From contig NZ_JAFEWD010000001.1 in assembly GCF_017355855.1 (NCBI RefSeq), positions 248,001-312,000 on the forward strand: 64,000 nt of DNA, given 5' to 3'. The position numbers and the translations under genes were made by a program. Below the pieces are notes generated by a model. It saw only the letters and a program-made list of their open reading frames with translations, was not told where the DNA came from and ran no database searches. This document shows, one piece after another, positions 35,497 to 44,660 of this stretch. This DNA is from Pedobacter sp. SYSU D00535 (lineage in GTDB: Bacteria; Bacteroidota; Bacteroidia; Sphingobacteriales; Sphingobacteriaceae). Positions within the stretch are counted from its first letter, which is position 1. The number at the start of each line of letters is the position of its first letter.

Positions 35497-35781
35497 ATGA
35501 GTAGGGACAAGACCTTCCGGATCGCTTTTACGTCAGCCGTTGCTTTTCTTCTCCTCGGAGCCTCCTTGAAAATCATGCATGTGGGCGGAGCAAACCTCTT
35601 TTTTGTTCTTGGAATGCTGTTGTCACTTGTATGGACAGTCATCGCACTATTCGAAGTGAACCAATCCCGCTGGCTAACAAGTACCGAAAAACTGCTATGG
35701 ACCATCGGTTTCATTTTATTTAATACGCTTACCGGCCTATACTACTATTTTTTCCGGCGAAGTCAGGTTGTAAGAAAGTAG
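35497..35781 (+). CDS. Small membrane protein, GldL-like
   Basis: The 94-residue protein has three predicted hydrophobic helices (about 8-26, 30-48 and 65-85). The motif GASLKIMHVGGANLFFVLGM resembles the N-terminal membrane part of GldL and related Bacteroidota proteins (usually GALFKIMHWPGA). It lacks the large C-terminal region of true GldL, so it is probably a stand-alone relative rather than part of a gliding motor. A basic C-terminus (RRSQVVRK) suggests a cytoplasmic end. No function can be given. Confidence 0.65.
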   Translation: MSRDKTFRIAFTSAVAFLLLGASLKIMHVGGANLFFVLGMLLSLVWTVIALFEVNQSRWLTSTEKLLWTIGFILFNTLTGLYYYFFRRSQVVRK

Positions 35782-35872
35782 TTCCGGACACAGCTTGTTC
35801 TACGATTGATTGAGATGGTAAAATAGCACGTCAGAAACAGTACAAAAAAGAATCGGTAATCGCTTCCAGTAA

Positions 35873-36487
35873 ATGAGTATAATATATCTAACAGAACTAA
35901 TGGGAACGCTGTTCTTTGCGATGTCAGGAGCCCTGGCAGCAGCAGAACACAACGAAGAGCACGACTGGTTTGGGGCGGGATTCATTGGATTTATTACAGC
36001 TATCGGCGGTGGAAGTCTTCGGGATATTTTGCTGGGCAGTTATCCTCTCGTCTGGATTGGAGATCTCATGTTTCTCTACGTTATCCTGATCGGGATTGTC
36101 CTTGCGGGCGTATTTTATAATTTACTTCTTAAACTTCGTAAAACCTTTCTGCTCTTTGACACCCTTGGAATCTCCCTTTTTACTGTTCTGGGAACCGAAA
36201 AGGCTTTACGATTCGGAATTAGTGCTGAAGTAGCTGCGATGATGGGAATGTTCACCGCAGTAATGGGAGGTGTTATTCGCGACACGCTGATCAACGAAAT
36301 TCCCGTCATCTTCCGAAAAGAGATCTATGCCAGTGCCTGTCTGCTTGGTGCTGCCGTTTACCTGCTGTTAAGCAAACTCCAGGTGGAGAGGGATATCTGT
36401 TTTCTTATCGCTGTCTTAGTAATTGTACTCGTCCGGATTCTAGTAGTTAAATACCATATCAGTCTTCCCAAATTTAAAAGAAAATAG
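35873..36487 (+). CDS. Trimeric intracellular cation channel family protein (UPF0126)
   Basis: The 204-residue protein consists of two homologous halves with about seven transmembrane helices. The paired motifs GGGSLRDILLG (near residue 44) and GGVIRDTLINEIP (near 130) mark the repeat and are typical of the TRIC/YadS/YicG family. It is an inner-membrane protein; bacterial members form cation channels in vitro, with unclear cellular role. The size is standard. It appears to be a single-gene unit. Confidence 0.92.
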   Translation: MSIIYLTELMGTLFFAMSGALAAAEHNEEHDWFGAGFIGFITAIGGGSLRDILLGSYPLVWIGDLMFLYVILIGIVLAGVFYNLLLKLRKTFLLFDTLGISLFTVLGTEKALRFGISAEVAAMMGMFTAVMGGVIRDTLINEIPVIFRKEIYASACLLGAAVYLLLSKLQVERDICFLIAVLVIVLVRILVVKYHISLPKFKRK

Positions 36488-36776
36488 CCTTACCTAGGAA
36501 GATAGAATTAAATACACTTTTCCTAAACCTTAAGTTGAATCATCAGAATTAGAGGACGGCTATGCAAGGGTTGCATGATGGCTGCAGGGCAAAGTGCCTA
36601 ATACGGACGGCTAAGCAGATTACCTACCCCTTATCCCCAGCGGCGGGCTCAAGAAGACGAGCGGACCCAATTCGGAAAAGACAAGTGAAACCGCCCGCGA
36701 TGAAGTCGAACGGGTCTTTTAGCTTTGTATAATCGCTCTCTTTTCGCAACTTAGCGATCGTAAACACTTATCACGA

Positions 36777-37541
36777 ATGCGTATCGGACCAGCATTAAAA
36801 ATTCTGTCAGTATTCCTGCTGTCGAATTTCTTCACATCCTGCACACATTATTACTATGCACCAAACTCCAACAACACACCCTTATTCCGAGAAAAAAACG
36901 AATTAAGTTTAAGGGTTCACTCAATAACGGGTTCCAGACACACGGGAGGAGAAGTTCAAGCAGCCTATGCTGTGGGAAAGCACACTGCGGTCATGTTCAA
37001 CTATTTTAGAGGCACTAACGAACGGCAAAATGACTACGATAAAGACGAGGGAAAGGGATCCTTCGCAGAAGTGGGAGGCGGTGTGTTTTTTCCGCTTCAA
37101 GATCCCAACTTGGTTTTTGAGAGCTACGGCGGTTTTGGAAGAGGTAAAGTTACAAATATCTATGGCACATCTAGTTCTGAAGTTTCCTACAGCCGCTTCT
37201 TCTTACAGCCCAATATCGGGCACAGGAGTAAACACTTAGACTTTGGCTTGTCTTCAAGATTTGCTCTGGCTAATATGAAGTTAAATGATATCCAGAATGC
37301 GGCCGAAATTGAAGATGACGAACAGAAAGCGTTGGAAATAGTAGCGACTCATAAGCATTTGATTTTGTGGGAACCAGGGTTTATGTGTCAAGTGGGTTGG
37401 GAGCCCCTGAAACTGAGGGCGTTTTTATATAGATCTTACAACCTAACCCGCTCCAGTTACCCCCAAGACGATTTTATTTTGGGTATCGGACTTAATTTGC
37501 GCTTTAACACTGCGAAGCTAGGGAAGGGGAGTAGAAAATAG
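36777..37541 (+). CDS. Outer-membrane lipoprotein, predicted small beta-barrel
   Basis: The 254-residue protein starts with a lipoprotein signal (SNFFTSC, Cys22). The mature part has alternating aromatic and glycine-rich strands (AEVGGGVFFPL, LVFESYGGFGRGK, PNIGHRSKHLDFGLSSRF) and ends in a typical outer-membrane terminus (LGIGLNLRF followed by a short basic tail). It may be a small beta-barrel or barrel-like surface protein; the function is unknown. It is flanked by non-coding DNA with a dispersed-repeat-like element downstream. Confidence 0.65.
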   Translation: MRIGPALKILSVFLLSNFFTSCTHYYYAPNSNNTPLFREKNELSLRVHSITGSRHTGGEVQAAYAVGKHTAVMFNYFRGTNERQNDYDKDEGKGSFAEVGGGVFFPLQDPNLVFESYGGFGRGKVTNIYGTSSSEVSYSRFFLQPNIGHRSKHLDFGLSSRFALANMKLNDIQNAAEIEDDEQKALEIVATHKHLILWEPGFMCQVGWEPLKLRAFLYRSYNLTRSSYPQDDFILGIGLNLRFNTAKLGKGSRK

Positions 37542-37587
37542 TTTTAGGAGCATAGCAATGGTGAGCAGTGATTGCACCGTTCTTTTT

Positions 37588-37671
37588 TAGCCCCGATTGA
37601 AGCGGATAGCCCGGAGCAGGGTGGTGCGCTTGATCTGAGCGGGCGAGGACTACTAGCGGAAAGCGGGACTG
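37588..37671. repeat. Bacteroidota REP-like dispersed element
   Basis: This GC-rich block between convergent genes contains AGCCCCGATTGAAGCGG near its left end (37589-37605) and AGCGGAAAGCGGGACTG near its right end. These are motifs I associate with a widespread intergenic repeat of Bacteroidota. Complementary ends (CCCCG with CGGGA, and TAGCCCGG with GCGGGC) allow nested stems. Only one copy is in the window, so its repeat nature rests on memory of the motif, not on copies seen here. Confidence 0.5.
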
Positions 37672-37745
37672 CAGCTGTTTGAAAAGCAAGGCCGACTGCT
37701 TCAAATTTCGACTATTAACCCGCTTTAATTGCCTTTTGAAAAAAA

Positions 37746-37774
37746 CCTCCTGATCGTTATACAGGACCAGGAGG
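37746..37774 (-). terminator. Terminator of the GH28 gene
   Basis: Arms 37746-37755 and 37765-37774 pair with one mismatch, and the minus strand continues into seven T residues. It lies 12 bases past the end of the leftward GH28 gene. Confidence 0.75.
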
Positions 37775-37785
37775 CTTTTTGACGG

Positions 37786-39144
37786 TTATTTTACGTGTGA
37801 AGGCACCTTTACCTCCTGTCCGATTATCACGTTGTTGAACACAATATTCTCTGCATTGCTCAAACTCACGCCAGTCGCAGCGGTGTCGATGGTGACATTA
37901 GAGAAGTGAATGTCTTTTACCTTTTTGGAGGGATAGCCCTGAATTACTACCCCCGCATTCGTTGCTTTTCGAAATTTCACATTGTCCACAAATACATTGC
38001 GGATGTCAGTTTCAAAACCTTTTCCTTCGCCATGATAGTAGGATGTAATGAAAAAGGCATCCTCTACATCTGTAAAGGTTACATTATTTACATAGATGTC
38101 ACGGATAAAGCCGCCCCGGTCGGGGTTAGATTTTAGATAAATGCCCCTTTTGCAATAACCAGAAGCTTTACAGTTTTCTACAAATACGTTCTGCACGCCG
38201 GCCGACATTTCGCTACCAATAACGACGCCATGCAAGCCCTTGAAGCGGCAATTACGGATGATGATATTTTCTGACGAAATGGCCGTCCTTCGACCTTCAT
38301 GATCGCGACCAGCTTTGATCGCTACATTATCGTCGCCGTTATTGAAATTGATATCCTCGATCAGGATATTTTTGGAATATTCAGGGTCGAAGCCGTCGTT
38401 ATTCTTGTTAAAAGCTTCAAACTTCATTTTACGAGCTGTGATATTTTCTGACTTCAGGAAATGCACGCACCAGAAAGGCGAGTTTTTGATAGTAACACCC
38501 TCCATCAAAATGTTTTTACACTCGAAAAATTGAATCAGCTGAGGTCGCAGGTAGTGACCTTTACCAAACTTCCGGTCTTTGATAGGGGTGTTTTCGTGGT
38601 TCATCTTACGACTAAGCAACTGATCTGCTTTTTGGTTCTCCGTCCACTTGCTAAATGAATCTGCAGCGTTTCCATCGATTACTCCTTCACCAATGATGGC
38701 TACGTTTTCGAGCTGGTAGCCATAAATAAATGGACTGTAATTGTAAAGGAAAGTTCCTTCCCAGCTAGTAAGCACCGCAGGCAGGTAATCGTCTGGGTTC
38801 GTCCCGAAAACCAGTTTAGATCCCTTTTGCAATTCAATACATAAATTACTGATAAGGTGGATAGGACCATTCACAAGGTAAGTTCCCGCGGGCACGACAA
38901 TCCGTCCTCCGTTTTGTTGTTTGGCAGCCTGAATAGCTTTGTCGAAAGCAGGCTTACTATCGGTGACAGAATCGCCTACTGCACCAAATTTGGTCAACAG
39001 TATTACATTATCCGATATTTTCGGAGGAACGATGTTTTTCAAAATTTGATCCCGTTTCTCAGTACGGGAGAGCGCTTTCTCGGGAGAGCGATTACAGGAA
39101 ATGCAATAAACAGAGATAAAAAATAGAAATAAGTAATTTTTCAT
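37786..39144 (-). CDS. GH28 polygalacturonase-type lipoprotein
   Basis: The 452-residue protein has a lipoprotein signal (SVYCISC, Cys17) and a right-handed parallel beta-helix. GH28 active-site motifs are present in order: NNDGFDP at 248-254, GDDNVAIKAG with the Asp pair at 271-272, LHGVVIGSE with His305, and RGIYLKS with Lys338. It should hydrolyse alpha-1,4 galacturonic linkages of pectin or rhamnogalacturonan at the cell surface or in the periplasm. ATG at 39144 is chosen because it leads straight into the lipoprotein signal. A terminator follows; no operon partner is adjacent. Confidence 0.93.
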   Translation of the reverse strand: MKNYLFLFFISVYCISCNRSPEKALSRTEKRDQILKNIVPPKISDNVILLTKFGAVGDSVTDSKPAFDKAIQAAKQQNGGRIVVPAGTYLVNGPIHLISNLCIELQKGSKLVFGTNPDDYLPAVLTSWEGTFLYNYSPFIYGYQLENVAIIGEGVIDGNAADSFSKWTENQKADQLLSRKMNHENTPIKDRKFGKGHYLRPQLIQFFECKNILMEGVTIKNSPFWCVHFLKSENITARKMKFEAFNKNNDGFDPEYSKNILIEDINFNNGDDNVAIKAGRDHEGRRTAISSENIIIRNCRFKGLHGVVIGSEMSAGVQNVFVENCKASGYCKRGIYLKSNPDRGGFIRDIYVNNVTFTDVEDAFFITSYYHGEGKGFETDIRNVFVDNVKFRKATNAGVVIQGYPSKKVKDIHFSNVTIDTAATGVSLSNAENIVFNNVIIGQEVKVPSHVK

Positions 39145-39403
39145 ACAGACCCACTGATACAATAAACGACTTCGATTTTAATTGGCGGAGCAATATAGGA
39201 ATGATTTCTTTGTCGGCAAAGCAGGATAAACACCTTTCTCTTACTTGGCTGCTAGATTCGGGATGATACTGCGACCTATGCCTAAGATCCTTTTTCCCAT
39301 ATTCGAAAACAATTCCACAGCTCAACTCTTGTACTAGTAGCCACGTTTATCTCCTTGGGGAACATCGAGGTTTCTGACGGTCATTCATTTAACTATTCTT
39401 ATT

Positions 39404-39541
39404 ATGAGCAAGATCAACGAAAAGAAGGCAAAAAAGACCACGACATCCGACAAACAAGTTTCGAGCTACCAAAGCGAAAAGGGAAAACAACAAACAAAGG
39501 CAACAGAACCCGGTCTGCCTAAACAGGCTAAAAAGAAATAA
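39404..39541 (+). CDS. Small lysine-rich protein (45 residues)
   Basis: An ATG at 39404 opens a 45-codon frame ending TAA at 39539-39541. The product starts MSKINEKKAKK and ends PKQAKKK, with no hydrophobic segment. About a third of residues are lysine, with Ser, Thr and Gln making up most of the rest, so it should be unfolded and strongly basic. It could be a nucleic-acid-binding peptide or simply a spurious frame in A-rich DNA. The clean start, polar composition and presence of a tandem stop (TAATAG) favour a real gene. I do not recognise the family. Confidence 0.45.
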   Translation: MSKINEKKAKKTTTSDKQVSSYQSEKGKQQTKATEPGLPKQAKKK

Positions 39542-39720
39542 TAGCGGGTGTTGAACTTTGCAGCACCAGCGGGACTACCTTAAAATCTTCGGAAACGACC
39601 CGCCGTACTAACAGCTGATAAATGATAAAACAGCCGTCGCGGACCAATATGTAAACGATTTTTTATACGAACAATAAAATCAGGCACCCCGTATAAATAG
39701 TGGTTTTGTGTTTTTTTGTG

Positions 39721-41631
39721 ATGAGAAATAACCCTATCGCTGGCGCTCCCAGTAGTTGTAAGATTTCAGAAGCTAAAGCAGTAAATTCAACTGCTAGTTT
39801 CAACTGGGAAATGACGGAGCTTCTGAAGCATATTAACGTTGGCTTCTTCTCGAGAGACATTTTAGCAGGTAAGTACATCAGCCTCACCGAAGGCTGTGCT
39901 AATATTTACGGCTATCCTTTGCAGAGTTTTACCGAAAATGCAATGCTTTGGTTAGAAGTAGTTCATCCAGACGACAAATTGCTTGTAGAAAAGCAAGATA
40001 TCGTTTTAACACAAGGCAACAAGAGTGAGTGCGAGTACAGAATAATACACGGTGATGGTAGTATCAGGTGGATCGAAGTGAAGGCTATACCCGTGTTAAA
40101 AGAAGGGCAACTCGTTAGGGTAGATGGTATCGTCTCTGACATTTCTGATCGGAAAAAAGCCGAAGAACAGGTAATCAAAGCAAGAAGTCTCGTCGACATT
40201 GTGATGCGCACCTTACCCGGAATCTTCTATCTCTATAACAGCGAGGGAAAGTTCAAGTACTGGAATTCCAACATTGAAGAAGTGACTGGATATACAGCAA
40301 AGGAGATAGAACTTCTACACCCTTCCGAATTGTTCGAAGGAGAAGAAAGGGAATTGCTTCTGGAAAAAATCGCCAGTGTTTTCGAGAAGGGGCAGGATGA
40401 TATGGAGGCATTTTTAATCACGAAAGAAAAAAGACGAATACCTTACTATTTTACCGGACGCCGAGTACTAGTAGACGGTGAAATGTGCCTCGTTGGACTA
40501 GGAATTGATCTTACTGAAAAAAAGATGATCGAGGAGGTGTCCCAAAAGAATGAGGAAATGCTTTCTCACATCCTTAACTCTATACCACAATCTATTTTTT
40601 GGAAAGACAAAAACTCTGTCTTTTTGGGTTGTAACGCAGTATTTGCCAAAAACGCTGGTCTTAGTAATACTGCCTCTGTAGTTGGTAAAACAGACTTTGA
40701 TTTTCCCTGGTCAGCTGAAGATTCTCAGAAATATCAGAAAGATGATCGCGAGATAATGGCTTCAAAACAAGCGCGAATACACTACGTTGAAACCCTTAGC
40801 CGCCCAGGGGAGGAAACTCAGTGGGTGGACACTACTAAGATTCCTTTAAAAAACAAAAATAATGAGGTGTATGGCGTTCTCGGTATATTCGATGATATTA
40901 CCGAGCGAAAACAGGAGGAGGAGCGCCAGAAACAATTGACGGCGGATCTGATTCAAAAGAACATCGAACTGAGGCAGTTTTCGTACATCATATCCCATAA
41001 TTTGAGAGCTCCTGTTTCTAAATTACTGGGGCTGGGTTCCTTACTCGACACCAGCGAGCATACAGACTCTGTAACCAAAGAATTACTAGGTTATATTAAT
41101 GACGAAGTTCACGGTTTAGACATCATAGTCAAAGACCTTAACACCATTCTGTCTTTGCAGGACTCGGGGCACAAAGTCTATGAAACTCTAAAATTTGAAG
41201 AAAAGTTGAAACGCGTGATGGGCTTTCTCGAACCCCAGATATCTGAAACAAAAGCGGAGATTACCTATAACTTCAGTCAAGCTCCAGAAATCAGGACTAT
41301 ACGATCTTATTTACATAGCATCTTGTCGAATTTGCTTTCTAATGCTATAAAATATCGAAGCAGAGATCGTTCGACCCGTATTCATTTGATGACAAAGCTG
41401 GTTGATGGAAAAATATGTCTGTCAATTAAAGATAATGGACTGGGAATAGATCTTGACAAGTTCGGACACAAACTTTTTGGTTTATACAATCGGTTTCATG
41501 CTGAATCAGCTGGCGGGAAGGGTATAGGATTGAACCTCGTGAAGGCTCAGGTTGATGCTTTGGGAGGGAGAATTGAGGTTGAGAGTATGGTAGGCGTTGG
41601 TACCACATTCAAATTATATTTTCCCGTATAG
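39721..41631 (+). CDS. PAS-domain sensor histidine kinase
   Basis: The 636-residue protein has no membrane segment. It contains three PAS domains with PAC motifs at about 30-150, 155-275 and 285-405 (for example VDGIVSDISDRKKAEEQ and VLGIFDDITERKQEEER). A HisKA-like domain follows with the phosphoacceptor His in ISHNLRAPVSK. The HATPase domain has the N box LSNLLSNAIKYRS, DNGLGID and GKGIGLNLVK. It is a cytoplasmic sensor kinase; the ligand and partner response regulator are not in the window. ATG at 39721 is preferred; an upstream GTG-type start at 39700 would add seven residues. Confidence 0.93.
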   Translation: MRNNPIAGAPSSCKISEAKAVNSTASFNWEMTELLKHINVGFFSRDILAGKYISLTEGCANIYGYPLQSFTENAMLWLEVVHPDDKLLVEKQDIVLTQGNKSECEYRIIHGDGSIRWIEVKAIPVLKEGQLVRVDGIVSDISDRKKAEEQVIKARSLVDIVMRTLPGIFYLYNSEGKFKYWNSNIEEVTGYTAKEIELLHPSELFEGEERELLLEKIASVFEKGQDDMEAFLITKEKRRIPYYFTGRRVLVDGEMCLVGLGIDLTEKKMIEEVSQKNEEMLSHILNSIPQSIFWKDKNSVFLGCNAVFAKNAGLSNTASVVGKTDFDFPWSAEDSQKYQKDDREIMASKQARIHYVETLSRPGEETQWVDTTKIPLKNKNNEVYGVLGIFDDITERKQEEERQKQLTADLIQKNIELRQFSYIISHNLRAPVSKLLGLGSLLDTSEHTDSVTKELLGYINDEVHGLDIIVKDLNTILSLQDSGHKVYETLKFEEKLKRVMGFLEPQISETKAEITYNFSQAPEIRTIRSYLHSILSNLLSNAIKYRSRDRSTRIHLMTKLVDGKICLSIKDNGLGIDLDKFGHKLFGLYNRFHAESAGGKGIGLNLVKAQVDALGGRIEVESMVGVGTTFKLYFPV

Positions 41632-41765
41632 CAACATTACTATCAGCGTTCGATTCCGCCTCTCTGGACTAGCAAGAGTTTTCGCACTTTGACTAGCTTC
41701 CTACGAACTGACCTTTAGTATAATATTTAGAAATAAGGCATTCATCAAAGCAGTAACTTCGCGTG

Positions 41766-43472
41766 ATGGAATTGATGACGACCGATACAACAGCTATACA
41801 TAGTTTTAAACAGGATATTTCTGGTGATTCTTTGCCTGAAAGATTCACTTATCCATTCTGTTACGAAGCCCATCCAGTTGCGAAGTTAGCGGCGTTGGAG
41901 GTGCAGGAGTTCTTAAGCCAGTATTACGACAACGAGCATAACTTTGGTCTTGATCCGGATCACGCGGGAATAGTGATTGGGAAGATGTTTGGGGTGTTGG
42001 TCGTCAAAAATAATGAAAATCAACTGGGATTTCTGGCTGCCTACTCTGGCAAACTAGCGGAAGGTAGGCAACATCCTTATTTCGTACCACCCGTTTACGA
42101 CGTGTTTCAGGAAGATGGAATATACCTGAAGGAGATGAGGAACCTGGTGACTTTAAACGACCAGATTGAGCGATTGGAACAAGATGAGCGCTTCCTAGCT
42201 GCAAAAGCCCTATTTTCAGAAACAGAGCAAGCAGCCAATTTGGAAATCGACGAACTGAAAAAACAACTCAGGATGTCGAAGAAAGACCGGAAGCAGCGCA
42301 GGACTGCGGCAAAGGATCGGCTACCAGCTGAGGAGTATGAGGAGTTGTTGGAACTATTGAAACAGGAAAGCTTAAAACAGCAGTATGACCTGCGGGTGAT
42401 TGCGCAACGTTGGCAAGAGCGTTTGGATGTCGTTGATCAGGAGATTAGACAACAACGACTGCTGATTGAAGCACTGAAGGAGGAACGAAAAAGCCGGTCA
42501 GGAAAATTGCAGCAGCTACTGTTTGAGAACTACCGATTTCTGAATGCTCGCAAAGAGTGGAAATCTTTGCTATCCATCTTCACTGACGACCTAGATCTGA
42601 TGCCCCCGGCAGGAGCGGGGGAGTGCGCAGCGCCAAAGCTTTTACAATATGCCTACTCGCACAATTTACAGCCCCTTGCAATGGCTGAATTCTGGTGGGG
42701 TGCGTCACCAAAGTCCGAGATTCGAAAGCACGGCGAGTTTTATCCTGCCTGTCGAAGCAAATGCGGGCCTATTTTGGGGTTCATGTTGGAAGGATTGGAG
42801 GTTGATAACAATCCTATGGAAGAGAATCCCGCCTTGGGGAAGGAACTGCAGATTGTATTTGAGGATGAGGACATCATCGTTGTCGACAAGCCTGCTGAAT
42901 TTCTTTCTGTACCTGGTAGATATGTAAAAGATTCGGTTCAGACCCGGATTCAGAACCGTTATCCGGGAGCAATCCTGGTGCATCGCCTGGATCAAAGTAC
43001 TTCAGGAATCATCCTAATCGCCAAGAACCACAACAGTTATGTCGACCTTCAAAAGCAGTTTTTAAGGCGGACAGTGTTAAAACGTTATTTGGCGATACTG
43101 GATGGAGTAGTCGCAGTACAAACCGGTATCATCAATCTCCCCCTAAGGGTAGACCTGGACAACCGGCCTCAGCAAATGGTGTGTTACGAATATGGTAAGC
43201 CTGCTCAAACAAGGTTCGAGGTAAAAAAAACAGCGTCAGGTTACACGTATATTCACTTCTTCCCAATAACCGGACGTACTCACCAGCTGAGGATGCATGC
43301 AGCCCATCCACTCGGCCTCAATAGACCTATCCTGGGGGACGATCTCTATGGAAAGAAATCAGATCGCCTGTTTCTCCATGCCGAATACCTAGAGTTTGAC
43401 CATCCTAAAACAAAGGAAAGGATTGCCTTTACCGTACCTGCAGCGTTTGAAGAGGACGAGAAATTCACGTGA
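41766..43472 (+). CDS. RluA family pseudouridine synthase with long N-terminal extension
   Basis: The 568-residue protein has a RluA-type catalytic domain at about 355-560, with ILVHRLDQSTSG bearing the catalytic Asp, KRYLAILDG, and FPITGRTHQLRMH. The first 350 residues form an unusual N-terminal region: a domain of unknown type (about 30-120), a long charged coiled coil (about 130-245, SETEQAANLEIDELKKQL), and a segment with cysteines near GECAAPK and CRSKCGPIL. This extension recurs in Bacteroidota homologues and may bind rRNA or tRNA. The enzyme should modify uridine in rRNA or tRNA; which site is uncertain. ATG at 41766 is used; an in-frame GTG precedes it. Confidence 0.88.
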   Translation: MELMTTDTTAIHSFKQDISGDSLPERFTYPFCYEAHPVAKLAALEVQEFLSQYYDNEHNFGLDPDHAGIVIGKMFGVLVVKNNENQLGFLAAYSGKLAEGRQHPYFVPPVYDVFQEDGIYLKEMRNLVTLNDQIERLEQDERFLAAKALFSETEQAANLEIDELKKQLRMSKKDRKQRRTAAKDRLPAEEYEELLELLKQESLKQQYDLRVIAQRWQERLDVVDQEIRQQRLLIEALKEERKSRSGKLQQLLFENYRFLNARKEWKSLLSIFTDDLDLMPPAGAGECAAPKLLQYAYSHNLQPLAMAEFWWGASPKSEIRKHGEFYPACRSKCGPILGFMLEGLEVDNNPMEENPALGKELQIVFEDEDIIVVDKPAEFLSVPGRYVKDSVQTRIQNRYPGAILVHRLDQSTSGIILIAKNHNSYVDLQKQFLRRTVLKRYLAILDGVVAVQTGIINLPLRVDLDNRPQQMVCYEYGKPAQTRFEVKKTASGYTYIHFFPITGRTHQLRMHAAHPLGLNRPILGDDLYGKKSDRLFLHAEYLEFDHPKTKERIAFTVPAAFEEDEKFT

Positions 43473-43606
43473 ATTCATCTTTTTTAGGACCAGCCCTTCA
43501 GCTCAAAGATTTCGTATGTCCCGCCAATTTAATATCTTGACCTCCCGAGACAGCAGTGCCTATAAAGACCGCCTGTTCTCCTAACCACGAGCTAAAACCT
43601 AAAATA

Positions 43607-44602
43607 ATGAAAAAGCTAAGTACGGCAATCCTCAATTTCATGCTGTTAGTATCCATAAGCCCTCTATTTGCCCAGCCTAAGGTCCGCCAGAATATCCCTC
43701 TTGATTCAATCCGTTTAAGTGATCCATTTATTTTTGCCGACAGCGTGAGTAGGACATATTATATGACGGGTACCGGCGGGATGCTATGGAAAAGCAAGGA
43801 TCTGAAGAGCTGGGAAGGACCGTACCAGATCGCCAAGACTGATCCGAATTCCTGGATGGGCCCCAAGCCGATGATCTGGGCTGCGGAGCTTCATAAGTAT
43901 AAAGGGAAATATTATTTTTTCGGAACATTCACTAATCGTAATGTTAAGATTGACTCGGTACGCGGAAATGTCGTAGAGCGGCGAGCCTGTCACATTCTGG
44001 TGAGCAATAAACCTGAAGGCCCCTATGTCCCTATGCAAGACTCCATCTACCTGCCTGCTAACATCGCCACACTTGACAACACTTTATGGATCGATAAAGA
44101 TAAGCAGCCGTATATGGTGTACTGTTACGAGTGGTTGCAAACGTGGGACGGGACCATCGAAAAGATAATGTTGAAACCGGATCTGAGTGGAACTATCGGA
44201 GCAGCAAAATTGCTTTTCAAGGCTAGTGCATCACCGTGGAGCAGGGACAAAGGCGAAGACGGAAAAGAAATCCCCAATAAGGTAACAGACGGCCCCTACT
44301 TATTCCGGACCTCCACCGGGCGTTTGGGTATGATCTGGACAAGCTGGATTCATGATGTTTATACGCAAGGAGTGGCTTACTCTACAAGCGGGACACTGGA
44401 CGGCCCCTGGATACAGGAAAAGGAGCCTATTACTCCTCCAAATTACGGTCATGGTATGTTGTTTAAAACCTTAGAAGGGAAGGACCTGATGGGTATCCAC
44501 AGTCACAAAGATGTGAATGGCCGCTACATCCGTGTTCCAAAGCTTTTCGAAGTGAGCTTGAAGGGGGATAAGCTGACAGTAGGAAAGTCGTACCAACCTT
44601 AG
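43607..44602 (+). CDS. GH43 family glycosyl hydrolase, secreted
   Basis: The 331-residue protein has a signal peptide (1-23, VSISPLFAQ) and a five-bladed beta-propeller of the GH43 type. The general base Asp is in RLSDPFIFAD, and the pKa-modulating Asp in ATLDNTLWID. The general acid, usually Glu in an EGP-like motif, appears as Asp in KVTDGPYLFR. It may act on arabinan or galactan side chains of pectin, or on xylan; the substrate is not clear. ATG at 43607 is chosen for the signal peptide. It is followed by a Crp/Fnr gene that starts 58 bases later. Confidence 0.88.
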   Translation: MKKLSTAILNFMLLVSISPLFAQPKVRQNIPLDSIRLSDPFIFADSVSRTYYMTGTGGMLWKSKDLKSWEGPYQIAKTDPNSWMGPKPMIWAAELHKYKGKYYFFGTFTNRNVKIDSVRGNVVERRACHILVSNKPEGPYVPMQDSIYLPANIATLDNTLWIDKDKQPYMVYCYEWLQTWDGTIEKIMLKPDLSGTIGAAKLLFKASASPWSRDKGEDGKEIPNKVTDGPYLFRTSTGRLGMIWTSWIHDVYTQGVAYSTSGTLDGPWIQEKEPITPPNYGHGMLFKTLEGKDLMGIHSHKDVNGRYIRVPKLFEVSLKGDKLTVGKSYQP

Positions 44603-44660
44603 TGGTCGATAACAGATTCCAGGTTGATAGTAGAGGTCTTATCCTAAAGAACTACTACCT

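Noticed and set aside
35497-35781. True gliding-motor GldL
   Set aside because: Only the membrane part is similar; the large C-terminal region and a neighbouring gldM are absent.
36488-36776. Possible gene remnant in GC-rich intergenic DNA
   Set aside because: Frames are interrupted and no family resemblance could be made out.
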